Source: an uncultured Kushneria sp. (lineage in GTDB: Bacteria; Pseudomonadota; Gammaproteobacteria; Pseudomonadales; Halomonadaceae). Taken from it: a stretch of 64,000 nt of DNA. Positions 31,217-39,841 of this stretch are shown here, in pieces; the first letter of the stretch is position 1, and every line of letters begins with the position of its first letter. Below the pieces are notes generated by a model. The model made no database searches. It was not told the DNA's origin and worked only from the letters and a program-made list of their open reading frames with translations. The position numbers and the translations under genes are program-made. The stretch spans positions 620,001-684,000 of the forward strand of contig NZ_CANMFC010000001.1 of NCBI RefSeq assembly GCF_947497025.1. The letters run 5' to 3'.

Positions 31217-32041
31217 ATGCCTGCCTGCATCAGCTCATTGCATATTTACCCGGTCAAATCGCTGGCCGGCATCGACGTGCATCAGTCAGTACTGACTGCC
31301 GAAGGGTTGAGTCATGACCGTCGCTGGGTCATCACCGATGAGCAGGGCGAGTTCATCACTCAACGAAGCTGCGCGCGCATGGCCACCCTGGTGCCTGTGA
31401 TCGATGAACATCATCTGATTCTTCAATCGCCCGACCGGCGTCATCTGTTCATTGCACTTACACTGCCGGAGGTGGCGCCCTCACGCGTGCGCATCTTCGG
31501 TAACGAGTGCCAGGGACTTGATGAAGGCGACGAAGCTGCCCGGTGGCTGAGCGCCTTTCTTGAACGCCCCGTCAGGCTCAAGCGCGTACCGCGGGACAAT
31601 CAGCGCCGCGTCAGTCCGGAGCGACTGGGTGAGTATGTGGCCCATACCGGATTTGCCGATGGCTATCCATTGCTGGTGGCTTCCACATCGTCGCTGGCTG
31701 CACTCAATGTCCGTCTGGTGGCGCGTTCGCTGCCGGCTCTGCCCATGTCGCGTTTTCGTCCCAACATTGTCATTGAGGGGGCCGCCCCCTTTGCCGAACA
31801 TGGCAGTACAACGCTTGAAGGGGAGAACCTGTCACTATGGCTTTGCAAGCCCTGCGAGCGTTGTCGTATTACCACCATCAATCAGTGTAGTGGCGATATC
31901 GCCGTGCCGGGTGAACCCCTGAAAACGTTGATGACGATGGATCATGTGGCATCCGGCGAGGCCTTTTTTGGTGAAAATGCGATCGTGATGCAGGGCGACG
32001 GCCAGCAGCTGCATACGGGAATGCCGATACGAATGGGCTAG
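31217..32041 (+). CDS. ycbX: MOSC domain protein (YcbX-like, no ferredoxin domain)
   Basis: MOSC N-terminal beta-barrel plus MOSC domain, related to molybdenum-cofactor sulfurase C-termini; E. coli YcbX works with molybdopterin in detoxifying N-hydroxylated bases. The 274-residue product has SLHIYPVKSLAGIDV, DRRWVITDEQGEFITQR, SRFRPNIVIEGAAPFAE and the conserved Cys pair in LCKPCERCRITTIN. E. coli YcbX is about 369 residues because of a C-terminal 2Fe-2S domain, which is absent here, so an electron partner must be separate if the role is shared. Nearby pyrD, rmf and rlmKL match the E. coli pyrD-ycbX-rlmL region. Frame open upstream to 30980, but that lies in gdhB. Confidence 0.85.
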   Translation: MPACISSLHIYPVKSLAGIDVHQSVLTAEGLSHDRRWVITDEQGEFITQRSCARMATLVPVIDEHHLILQSPDRRHLFIALTLPEVAPSRVRIFGNECQGLDEGDEAARWLSAFLERPVRLKRVPRDNQRRVSPERLGEYVAHTGFADGYPLLVASTSSLAALNVRLVARSLPALPMSRFRPNIVIEGAAPFAEHGSTTLEGENLSLWLCKPCERCRITTINQCSGDIAVPGEPLKTLMTMDHVASGEAFFGENAIVMQGDGQQLHTGMPIRMG

Positions 32042-32157
32042 TCAAAAGCATCGCCAAATACGCAGGCTTTGTTATGCTGTGGCCGTTTTGCCGACCGACC
32101 GAGATCACACCTGTTGTCCGTATCGGCATCAATGGATTCCTTCCAACGAGAGACATC

Positions 32158-33324
32158 ATGAAAAATACAATCTTGTATCTGGCACTGGGTATGGGCGTCG
32201 GGTTGGGCACTCTCTCGGGGCAGGTACTTGCCGACAAGAGCCCGGCGCTTCAGCGTGCCGAGCAGGCCGCAAGTCAGGTCGATCTTTCCGATGCCATACA
32301 ACGTGATACGGATTCCATGAGCCGTTCCATGTATCTGGGCTCGAAACCGGTATCACATGATTTCGACGTCAGGCAGGGCGGTGAGTACATTATCGAGGCG
32401 CGTGCCTTTCATGGCACCTCCGGGCGCTATGAGGTCAATGCCGAACTGCGTGATGATGCGGGACAGACGCTGGCGACAGCCAGCGGTAACAACCAGACCA
32501 ACGGCCTGATGCTTCGCCATCAGCTTGAGCCGGGCACCTATCATGTCGTGATTACCGGCCAGAGCCGCAGCCCCGCACGTGATCAGACCCAGTCCGTGAC
32601 CGTTTCCGTGCAGCAGGCTGATGCCAGCGTGCGCGGCGAGGGACTGGCCGATGCCAGCCGCATCGAGCGGCTGGGAAGCGCCAGTGCGGTTGCGGCCGGT
32701 AACAACGCCAGTGCTCCGGCACGACTCGGCCGCGAGGGGGCCATTCAGGGCGATGCGACGCTGGCCGGCGTTGGCGCCTCCCAGCGCAGTGCCAGCAAGA
32801 CGGCAGCACCCGATGCCTCGACGCCTGCGCCCGGTCCTTCCGGCAGGGCGCTGGAGCGTGCCGCCGAGTCGGGTACTGTTGAAAATGGTGAGGGGCTGGC
32901 GGCGAATCAGGGCAGCGTCAATACCGATCAGGAACGCGGGCAGGTGTCCACGACCAGCGGAAATGACGCGTCACCGGCTCAGGTGGAGGGCAATGCCTCG
33001 CCCATTCGCGAGCGGATCCTGCGTGATGTGCCCATACGTACCGATGGGGAAGTGCTCAAGTTTGAGGTGGTCTCTGCCGGCACCGTGACCGTTGACAGCT
33101 TCACGATGGATTCCAGCGGTAACTACCGCATCTCCGGTGAGCTTGTTGACAGCAATGGCAACGTGGTGGCCAGCGACAGCGGCAGCGGTTTCCAGGGCGA
33201 TTTCCACCTGCGTGAATCCCTTGAGCCCGGCATTTACAGCGTCCGTGTGCGTGGGCAGAAGTTCGGCGGCGTGCGGGGTGGGGCCAACAACTTTACGCTG
33301 CGTATCGAGCAGCCCGGCGACTGA
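32158..33324 (+). CDS. Exported protein with two repeated beta domains, function unknown
   Basis: The 388-residue product starts with a signal peptide (MKNTILYLALGMGVGLGTLS to about residue 25, cut after VLA). Two related domains flank a long Ala/Ser/Gly/Asp-rich linker. In the first, YEVNAELRDDAGQTLA is followed by LEPGTYHVVITGQ; in the second, YRISGELVDSNGNVVA is followed by LEPGIYSVRVRGQ. The pattern, ending in LEPGxYxVxxxGQ, resembles pre-peptidase C-terminal (PPC) beta sandwiches. No catalytic domain, no Cys, no membrane helix after the signal. It lies between the MOSC gene and pyrD; a place not usually filled by such a gene. Probably periplasmic; role not recognised. Confidence 0.8.
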   Translation: MKNTILYLALGMGVGLGTLSGQVLADKSPALQRAEQAASQVDLSDAIQRDTDSMSRSMYLGSKPVSHDFDVRQGGEYIIEARAFHGTSGRYEVNAELRDDAGQTLATASGNNQTNGLMLRHQLEPGTYHVVITGQSRSPARDQTQSVTVSVQQADASVRGEGLADASRIERLGSASAVAAGNNASAPARLGREGAIQGDATLAGVGASQRSASKTAAPDASTPAPGPSGRALERAAESGTVENGEGLAANQGSVNTDQERGQVSTTSGNDASPAQVEGNASPIRERILRDVPIRTDGEVLKFEVVSAGTVTVDSFTMDSSGNYRISGELVDSNGNVVASDSGSGFQGDFHLRESLEPGIYSVRVRGQKFGGVRGGANNFTLRIEQPGD

Positions 33325-33388
33325 TCCTTTCTGCCCGGCCCGGGGCATGCCCCGGGCCTGATTCACCTGTTTTCAAGGACATGTTTTC

Positions 33389-34429
33389 ATGTACAAGGCC
33401 GCTCGTGCGCTGCTGTTTCGTCTCGACCCTGAAACGGCCCATGGCCTGACGCTGTCATCGCTGGATCTGGCGCATCGTCTTCACCTGCAGCGGGCGCTGG
33501 CGTCCACTCCGGTCGAGGATCCGGTCACGCTGATGGGGCTTCGCTTTGCCAATCGGGTCGGGCTTGCGGCGGGGCTGGACAAGAACGCCGAGCATCTTGA
33601 TGCACTGGGCGCGCTGGGCTTTGGTTTCGTGGAAGTGGGAACAGTGACGCCCAGGGCGCAGTCCGGTAACCCCAGACCGCGCCTTTTTCGTCTTCCCGAA
33701 AGCGGGGCGATCATCAACCGCATGGGGTTCAACAATCAGGGGGTGGATCAGCTGATTGCCAACGTGGCTCGCAGCCGTTATGACGGTGTGATCGGGATCA
33801 ATATTGGCAAGAATCTGACCACGCCGGTCGAGCAGGCCGTGGATGATTACATGACCTGTCTGCGCGCAGTGCATAATCATGCTCATTATGTGACCGTCAA
33901 TATCTCCTCGCCCAATACGCCCGGGCTTCGCAGTCTGCAGTTTGGTGAGCAGCTCAACGCACTTTTATCGGCACTGCAGCAGGAAAACCGGGCGCTCAAT
34001 CAGCGCCATGGTCGCCGGGTCCCGCTGGCCGTCAAGATTGCGCCTGACATGAGCGAAGCAGAAACCGATCTGGTGGCCGAGTGTCTGAAAGCCTGCGAGA
34101 TTGAGGCGGTAATCGGCACCAACACGACCATCAGCCGTGACGGCATCGCGGGCAGTCCTCATGCCGAGGAGGCCGGCGGACTCTCGGGGCGGCCGGTGAG
34201 AAAGGCGTCAACGACAGTGGTCAGACGCTTGCGCGAGAAGCTGCCTGACATCACCATCATTGGCGTTGGCGGTATCGACAGCGGCGAGGCGGCACTGGAA
34301 AAACAGCAGGCCGGTGCTGATCTGGTTCAGCTTTACAGCGGTTTGATTTATGAAGGGCCGGCGCTGGTCGAACAGTGCGCCCGGGCGTTGAGAGACCATG
34401 CTTCAAAAGAAAGAGAGGCAGCCCTGTAG
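33389..34429 (+). CDS. pyrD: Dihydroorotate dehydrogenase (quinone), class 2
   Basis: Membrane-associated FMN enzyme oxidising dihydroorotate to orotate with ubiquinone in pyrimidine synthesis. The 346-residue product has the class 2 N-terminal helix pair [19 protein letters not shown], the FMN and substrate blocks [20 protein letters not shown] and [18 protein letters not shown], the catalytic Ser in [14 protein letters not shown], and [20 protein letters not shown] near the end. AAGGACATG precedes the ATG at 33389. It starts 64 bp after the exported protein and faces rmf. Confidence 0.96.
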   Translation: MYKAARALLFRLDPETAHGLTLSSLDLAHRLHLQRALASTPVEDPVTLMGLRFANRVGLAAGLDKNAEHLDALGALGFGFVEVGTVTPRAQSGNPRPRLFRLPESGAIINRMGFNNQGVDQLIANVARSRYDGVIGINIGKNLTTPVEQAVDDYMTCLRAVHNHAHYVTVNISSPNTPGLRSLQFGEQLNALLSALQQENRALNQRHGRRVPLAVKIAPDMSEAETDLVAECLKACEIEAVIGTNTTISRDGIAGSPHAEEAGGLSGRPVRKASTTVVRRLREKLPDITIIGVGGIDSGEAALEKQQAGADLVQLYSGLIYEGPALVEQCARALRDHASKEREAAL

Positions 34430-34498
34430 AAGACCGGGCACGTACGTCACGTACCCGGATATCATGTCATGCGATGGGTTCAATGGTTCCGAAGCGGC

Positions 34499-34708
34499 TC
34501 AGGTGGTCGCCATCGGATTGACGTGCAGACCCGAGACCCCTGTCATACCGGACCATTGTGCTTCACGGCCTTCACGCCAGCCACTCATCCAGGACTCGCG
34601 CATTTCGATGCCCTGACTGGGACAGTCATCTCTGGAGCGTCCGGTGACACCGGCCTTATAACCACTGACATAGGCTTTCTGGAAGGGATCACGTTTCTGT
34701 CTTTTCAT
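34499..34708 (-). CDS. rmf: Ribosome modulation factor
   Basis: RMF binds the 30S subunit in stationary phase and stress and drives formation of inactive 100S ribosome dimers. The 69-residue product begins MKRQKRDPFQKAYVSGYKAG, has GRSRDDCPSQ and ESWMSGWREGREAQW, all diagnostic, and a tail of about 15 residues longer than E. coli RMF (55). GAGGTT lies before the ATG at 34708; the frame continues to 34765 without support. It is convergent with pyrD and divergent from rlmKL. Confidence 0.95.
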   Translation of the reverse strand: MKRQKRDPFQKAYVSGYKAGVTGRSRDDCPSQGIEMRESWMSGWREGREAQWSGMTGVSGLHVNPMATT

Positions 34709-34907
34709 TGGATAACCTCGCTTCACACAAAAAAGTGTTTCGGCCCGTGATAGTGGCAATGTCACTACCTCAGGGGTCGTAGGTTGACAGCGATCGTGCG
34801 ATCTTTCGTAGCTACCCCTATACCTTTACAGCAGCATCAAGACGCTGTCGAAAATCATTTTCATCTAAGCAAATCGCTCATTAATCTTTTCAGGAATATG
34901 ACACCGC

Positions 34908-37121
34908 ATGATGCCCTCCAGCACTGAACACCTACCGGATACGGCTCATGAGGAGCTCTCCTTTCTCGCCACCTGTCCGCGCAGCATGGAAACCCTGCTG
35001 GCCGAGGAACTGACCGGCCTTGGCGCCAGTGTGGCACGCACCAGTGTGTCCAGCGTGCATGGCAGCGCCTCTCGTGAGGTGCTCTATCGTCTGTGTCTCT
35101 GGTCGCGTCTGGCCAATCGCATCATTCTGGTCGCCGGTCGTTTCGAGGACGTGGAAGATGGCCCGGCCCTGGTGGCCGCTTCCCATGGCATCGAATGGGA
35201 GACCCTGATCACTCCCGGTGCCAGCCTGCGGGTCGATTTCCACGGCGAAAGCGCTCAGATTCGTCATACCCGCTTTGGCGCACAATGCGTCAAGGATGGC
35301 GTGGTGGACCGTTTTCAGGATCACGGGCTGGCACGGCCGGTGATCGATCCGAAAGCGGCAGATCTGCGTCTTTATTCGCATCTGCATCGTGGCCGACTGG
35401 TGCTGGGGATCGATCTTTCCGGCGACAGCCTGCATCTGCGGGGCTATCGCCTGGAGGGCGCCAATGCACCGCTCAAGGAGAATCTGGCGGCGGCGCTGCT
35501 GGTTCGTGCCGACTGGCCCGCGCGCGCCGAACGAGGCGAAAGTCTGTATGACCCGATGTGCGGCTCGGGCACGCTGCTGATCGAGGCGGCACTGATGGCC
35601 TGTGATGTGGCCCCCAACCTGCAGCGCCGGCGCTTTGGTTTTCACGGCTGGGCCGGGCATGACGAGACGCAGTGGCAGGAAGTTCACGGGGAAGCGGCGC
35701 ATCGTGCGCGCGTTGGCCAGCGCGAGTGCCCAGTCACCTTTTGTGGTCGCGATCACAACATGCGAGCCGTGGAAGCGTCGCGCGCCAATGCCGAACGGGC
35801 CGGCGTTGCGTCATTAACTCGCATCGAGCATGGTGATGCGCTCTCAGCGCCTCCGGAGATGACGCCCGGACTGGTGGTCACCAATCCACCCTATGGCGAG
35901 CGCCTGGGCGAACTGCCGGCGCTGATCAGCCTGTATCAGGGGCTGGGGGCGCTGCTGCGCGAGCACTTCACGGGCTGGTCGGTCGCGCTTTTGACCGGGG
36001 ATCCAAGGCTCGGCCACCGGCTGGGCATGAAGGCCCATCGTCAGTACGCCTTCAAAAATGGCAGTCTGGATACCAAACTCCTGCTGCTTGATGTGCATGA
36101 GCGGGCGAAACCGGAAGCGGATGAGCCGACGCAGGACACCCCAAAGACGGCGGACACTGCCAGCGCCGTGACCCATTCGGCCGGGGCACAGATGTTTGCC
36201 AACCGTCTCCGGAAAAACCAGAAGCGTCTGTCGAAATGGCTCAAGCGCTCGGGCGTGGAATGCTACCGGCTCTATGACGCGGACATGCCCGAATACGCGC
36301 TGGCCATCGATATTTATGGGGCCTGGATCCATGTGCAGGAATATGCGGCCCCGCGCTCGATCGATGCCGGCCAGGCCGAGCGACGTCTATTGGAAGCGGT
36401 GGGGGTGCTGCCGGAAGTGCTGGGTGTGGCGGCGGATTACATCTTCCTGAAGCGCCGCGAGCGTCAGTCGGGGCGCGCCCAGTACGAACGTCGCGACAGC
36501 ACCGGTCAGCGCTTTCAGGTCAGTGAGGGTAACGCCAAACTCTGGGTCAATCTGCGCGACTATCTCGATACCGGGCTTTTTCTGGACCACCGGCCCGTGC
36601 GCCGCTGGTTGTTTGAAAACGCCGCCGGCAAGCGCGTGCTCAACCTGTTTTGTTATACCGCCACGGCCAGCGTGCAGGCGGTGCTGGGTGGGGCAAGCGA
36701 GAGTCTGAGCATCGACATGTCCAATACCTATCTTGGCTGGGCCGAGGACAACTTCCGCCTCAATCGGCTCGACATGTCACGCCATCGACTGGTGCGCGAA
36801 GACTGCATGGCCTGGCTTGAAAGATCAGGGCCGCAGTTTGATCTTATCTTCATGGATCCGCCGACGTTCTCCAACTCCAAGAAGATGGACAACGTGCTGG
36901 ATATTCAGCGGGATCATGCCCACATGATCGAACGCGCCATGGCGCATCTGGCACCCACGGGTACGCTATTGTTTTCCAACAATCTGCGTCGTTTCAAAAT
37001 GGATGAGAGTGTTGAGTCACGCTTTGAAGTGAAGGCGCTGTCAAAACAGATGCTGGATCCGGATTTCGAGCGGCGCCCGGACATTCATCACGTCTACGAG
37101 ATTCGTCACCGCATGGCCTAG
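34908..37121 (+). CDS. rlmL: Bifunctional 23S rRNA methyltransferase RlmKL
   Basis: Fusion enzyme making m2G2445 (RlmL half) and m7G2069 (RlmK half) of 23S rRNA. The 737 residues comprise a THUMP domain (about 15-165), a first methyltransferase with YDPMCGSGTLLIEAALMA and VTNPPYGERLGEL, a linker rich in Thr/Asp, and a second methyltransferase with LNLFCYTATASVQAVLGGA and FMDPPTFSNSKKMD. The ATG at 34908 follows AGGAA at a somewhat long distance. A TTGACA at 34784-34789 may belong to its promoter. Divergent from rmf. Confidence 0.96.
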   Translation: MMPSSTEHLPDTAHEELSFLATCPRSMETLLAEELTGLGASVARTSVSSVHGSASREVLYRLCLWSRLANRIILVAGRFEDVEDGPALVAASHGIEWETLITPGASLRVDFHGESAQIRHTRFGAQCVKDGVVDRFQDHGLARPVIDPKAADLRLYSHLHRGRLVLGIDLSGDSLHLRGYRLEGANAPLKENLAAALLVRADWPARAERGESLYDPMCGSGTLLIEAALMACDVAPNLQRRRFGFHGWAGHDETQWQEVHGEAAHRARVGQRECPVTFCGRDHNMRAVEASRANAERAGVASLTRIEHGDALSAPPEMTPGLVVTNPPYGERLGELPALISLYQGLGALLREHFTGWSVALLTGDPRLGHRLGMKAHRQYAFKNGSLDTKLLLLDVHERAKPEADEPTQDTPKTADTASAVTHSAGAQMFANRLRKNQKRLSKWLKRSGVECYRLYDADMPEYALAIDIYGAWIHVQEYAAPRSIDAGQAERRLLEAVGVLPEVLGVAADYIFLKRRERQSGRAQYERRDSTGQRFQVSEGNAKLWVNLRDYLDTGLFLDHRPVRRWLFENAAGKRVLNLFCYTATASVQAVLGGASESLSIDMSNTYLGWAEDNFRLNRLDMSRHRLVREDCMAWLERSGPQFDLIFMDPPTFSNSKKMDNVLDIQRDHAHMIERAMAHLAPTGTLLFSNNLRRFKMDESVESRFEVKALSKQMLDPDFERRPDIHHVYEIRHRMA

Positions 37122-37399
37122 TAGCTATCCAGCAGTGAGAGCTGGCGTACGGCATCCCGGGCCTCCGGGGTGTCGTCGCTGGTTTCGAGTACCCTGGTAA
37201 ATCCGCGCAGCCCCTGAATATGATCCACGTCACTGACCCAGGTCATTGCCTGGGTATAGTCTTCGGCCAGCGCGTGCTGAATGCCCCCATAGGCGGTACC
37301 GATCTGCCCCCAGGCGCGGACAAAGATCCAGTCACCGAACATGTCCTGATGGACGTGCACGAGTACATAGTCATGTTCGCTCTCCCAGCGGATGATCAA
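37118..37399 (-). CDS. Small WGR-like domain protein
   Basis: The 93-residue product from the TTG at 37399 (AGGAG 7 nt before it) looks like a stand-alone WGR domain: LIIRWESEHDYVLVHVHQDM then GDWIFVRAWGQIGTAYGG, matching the Trp-Gly-Arg/Gln-x-Gly signature. WGR domains occur in PARP enzymes, MolR-like regulators and some DNA-binding proteins, and are thought to bind nucleic acid. No other domain is attached. It overlaps the rlmKL stop by 4 nt tail to tail and is divergent from pdxB. The frame goes on to 37507 but without a better start. Function unknown. Confidence 0.72.
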   Translation of the reverse strand: MIIRWESEHDYVLVHVHQDMFGDWIFVRAWGQIGTAYGGIQHALAEDYTQAMTWVSDVDHIQGLRGFTRVLETSDDTPEARDAVRQLSLLDSY

Positions 37400-37570
37400 G
37401 GCAGCGCTCCTGTGTAGTATTGAAAAGGAAAATGAGGGCAGTGCTGACAGTAATGCCGACAGGGTGCCGATTGTAACGGGCGCGGGCGTTTCGACAAAGC
37501 AGAGCACACCGGCGGTCGTCTACAGCTCGGTGTGTTATTCATTCACGGCAGTGCAGGTATCGATTGAATC

Positions 37571-38722
37571 ATGCGTATTGTGGCAGATGAGAACATTCCG
37601 CTGGCCGAGGCCTTTTTCGCCGATCACGGCGAACTGGTGCGGCTGCCCGGGCGAGAAATGAGTCGCGAGCAGGTGCGTGATGCCGACATTCTGCTGGTGC
37701 GTTCGGTAACACGCGTCAATGCCGAGCTGCTGGAAGGATCACGCGTGAAATTTGTGGGCACGGCGACCATCGGGCGTGACCATGTGGATCAGGACTGGCT
37801 GGCGGCACAGGGCATTGGCTTTGCCAGTGCGCCGGGATGTAACGCCGATTCGGTCGGTGACTACGTGATCTCGACGCTGCTGCTGTTCGGTGAGCAGGAC
37901 GGCGTGGCGCTGACGGATCGGGTGGTCGGCGTTGTGGGTGCCGGCAACGTTGGTGGAAGACTGGTCGAGCGGCTTCGTGCGCTGGGCATCCGCTGTCTGA
38001 TCTGTGATCCGCCGCGCGCCGAGCAGGAGGGCAGTGAGGGCTTCACAAGTCTTGATGCCCTGATCGAACAGGCCGATGTCATCTCCGTACATACGCCGCT
38101 GGTTCGAGGCGGAGACCACCCTACGTACCATCTTTTGTCCGGGTCACATATCGAGGCGCTGCGTACCGATCAGATCCTGATCAGTGCCGGGCGTGGTGAC
38201 TGTGTGGATGGCCGGGCGCTGAGCGCACGTCTTGAGCGCGACCCTGATCTGCGCGTGGCGATCGATGTGTGGGAAAGCGAGCCTGATATCGATGAGGGGC
38301 TGTATCGCAGGGCCGCCATTGCCACACCTCACATTGCCGGCTACAGCTTGGATGGCAAGCTGCGGGGCACCGAGATGCTCTATCAGGCCATGAGTCGTCA
38401 TTTCGGTCTGCCGGTACGCAAGCGGCTGGGGCAGCTCAAGCCCGAGAACTGGCTGCGCCGTATCGCCATCTCTCGTCGCGCGCCGCCGCAGGAAGCGCTG
38501 CTGCTGTGTACGCGCACCTGCTACGACGTGCGCCGCGATACGCTGCTGTTCGAGCGCTATCGACGTCAGTACGGCATGGCGAAAGGGTTTGACCTGATGC
38601 GCCGCGAGTATCCCACACGCCGTGAGTTCTCGACGCTGCGGGTGGAGCTCAAGCACAGTGCCGGGGCAGTGCGTGAGGTGCTGGAAAGCGCAGGCTTTGC
38701 CATACGCGCGCCGCGAAAATAG
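37571..38722 (+). CDS. pdxB: Erythronate-4-phosphate dehydrogenase
   Basis: Second step of DXP-dependent pyridoxal phosphate synthesis. The 383-residue product has MRIVADENIPLAEAFFADHG, GTATIGRDHVDQDWL, the NAD fold GVVGAGNVGGRLVERLRALG, ISAGRGDCVDG with the catalytic Arg, DVWESEPDID and the His-bearing IATPHIAGYSLDGKLRG. A C-terminal dimer domain of PdxB type follows. The start has only a weak AGG. PLP made by this pathway serves AlaA nearby, though no operon links them. It is followed by a bidirectional terminator. Confidence 0.95.
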   Translation: MRIVADENIPLAEAFFADHGELVRLPGREMSREQVRDADILLVRSVTRVNAELLEGSRVKFVGTATIGRDHVDQDWLAAQGIGFASAPGCNADSVGDYVISTLLLFGEQDGVALTDRVVGVVGAGNVGGRLVERLRALGIRCLICDPPRAEQEGSEGFTSLDALIEQADVISVHTPLVRGGDHPTYHLLSGSHIEALRTDQILISAGRGDCVDGRALSARLERDPDLRVAIDVWESEPDIDEGLYRRAAIATPHIAGYSLDGKLRGTEMLYQAMSRHFGLPVRKRLGQLKPENWLRRIAISRRAPPQEALLLCTRTCYDVRRDTLLFERYRRQYGMAKGFDLMRREYPTRREFSTLRVELKHSAGAVREVLESAGFAIRAPRK

Positions 38723-38747
38723 TTCTGATCATGATCCGAGAGCATGA

Positions 38748-38777
38748 AAAGGGGCCCGCCAAATGGCGGGCCCCTTT
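38748..38777. terminator. Bidirectional terminator between pdxB and htpX
   Basis: A perfect 13-bp stem AAGGGGCCCGCCA / TGGCGGGCCCCTT with AA loop, flanked by A-rich and T-rich ends, lies between two converging genes. Confidence 0.85.
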
Positions 38778-38809
38778 GATGTCAGTTGCAGCGGGTGACC
38801 GGCGATGTA

Positions 38810-39712
38810 TTACTGCTGATAGGCGGCCTTTTTCAGGGCGGCGATACGGTCATCCAGCGGCGGGTGGCTGGCAAAAAGCTTTTCCATGAGCTTGCGGGTC
38901 TGACCGGTGGTAATGGCAAAGGCGGTCAGGGAATCCGGCATCTGATCCGGCATGTTCTGCTGCGCCTTGAGCCGTGCCAGCGCGTTGATCATGGCGCCGC
39001 TGCCGGCCAGTCTTGCTCCGGCTTCATCAGCGCGATATTCACGGTAGCGTGAAAACCAGGCAACGATGATGGAGGCGACCAGACCGAACACGATCTCCAG
39101 CACCATCACTACTGCAAAATAGCCCATGAAGCCCAGCCCGCCGCCATTGTCGTCACGGCGCAGGAAACCATCGAGTACCTGGGCCACCACACGGGCGAAG
39201 AACATGACGAAGGTATTCAAAACGCCCTGAATCAGGGACAGGGTCACCATGTCGCCGTTGGCCACGTGGCCGATTTCATGGCCCAGTACCGCGCGAACCT
39301 CTTCGGGGCGCATCTGATTGAGCAGGCCGGCCGAGACGCATACCAGCGCATCGTTCTTGTTCCAGCCGGTGGCAAAGGCGTTGGCCTGCTGTGCCGGAAA
39401 GATGCCCACTTCAGGCATCTTGATGCCGGCATCGCGCGCGAGCTCGGCCACGGTGTCGTAAAGCCACTGCTCGTTGGCATTGCTCGGGCGGTCGATGATC
39501 TGGGCCCGGGTGCTCATCTTCGCCATCTTCTTGGACAGCAGCAGCGACACCAGTGAGCCGACCATGCCGAAGACAAAGCAGAAGATCAGCAGTGAGGTCA
39601 GGTTGAGCCCGCTGCCGGCAAGGTAGCTCTCCACGCCCAGAAGGCGCAGCGTAATGCTGGCCACCAGCACTACTGCCAGGTTGGTGGCAAGAAAGAGGAC
39701 AATCCTCATCAT
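38810..39712 (-). CDS. htpX: Membrane protease HtpX
   Basis: Zinc metalloprotease of the inner membrane that acts with FtsH in removing damaged membrane proteins. The 300-residue product has two N-terminal TM helices (about 4-24 and 34-54), the zinc motif HEIGH with [20 protein letters not shown] after it, two more hydrophobic segments, and the third ligand Glu in [17 protein letters not shown]. It ends [19 protein letters not shown]. The start [16 protein letters not shown] equals that of E. coli HtpX. A large inverted repeat lies 60-95 bp upstream. In E. coli it is under CpxR/sigma-32 control; no such box was confirmed here. Confidence 0.96.
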   Translation of the reverse strand: MMRIVLFLATNLAVVLVASITLRLLGVESYLAGSGLNLTSLLIFCFVFGMVGSLVSLLLSKKMAKMSTRAQIIDRPSNANEQWLYDTVAELARDAGIKMPEVGIFPAQQANAFATGWNKNDALVCVSAGLLNQMRPEEVRAVLGHEIGHVANGDMVTLSLIQGVLNTFVMFFARVVAQVLDGFLRRDDNGGGLGFMGYFAVVMVLEIVFGLVASIIVAWFSRYREYRADEAGARLAGSGAMINALARLKAQQNMPDQMPDSLTAFAITTGQTRKLMEKLFASHPPLDDRIAALKKAAYQQ

Positions 39713-39772
39713 GACCGGTGGTCTCCATTGGGTAATGCGTCGATCGGTAGTCCGTCGGGACCGCGAGGGTCA

Positions 39773-39806
39773 CCAGCGACAGACTTTAGATAAGTTCTGT
39801 CGCTGG
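39773..39806. repeat. Perfect 11-bp inverted repeat between alaA and htpX
   Basis: CCAGCGACAGA and TCTGTCGCTGG flank a 12-nt AT-rich centre. It is 36 bp after the alaA stop and 61 bp before htpX. No T-run follows on the minus strand. It could end alaA transcription with Rho or be an operator for htpX. Confidence 0.75.
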
Positions 39807-39841
39807 GAGTTTCAATCACACCTTAAGGATCGTTTAGGCGA

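Noticed and set aside
34784-34824. TTGACA as a firm rlmKL promoter
   Set aside because: No good -10 box at 16-18 bp; kept only as a remark in the gene entry.
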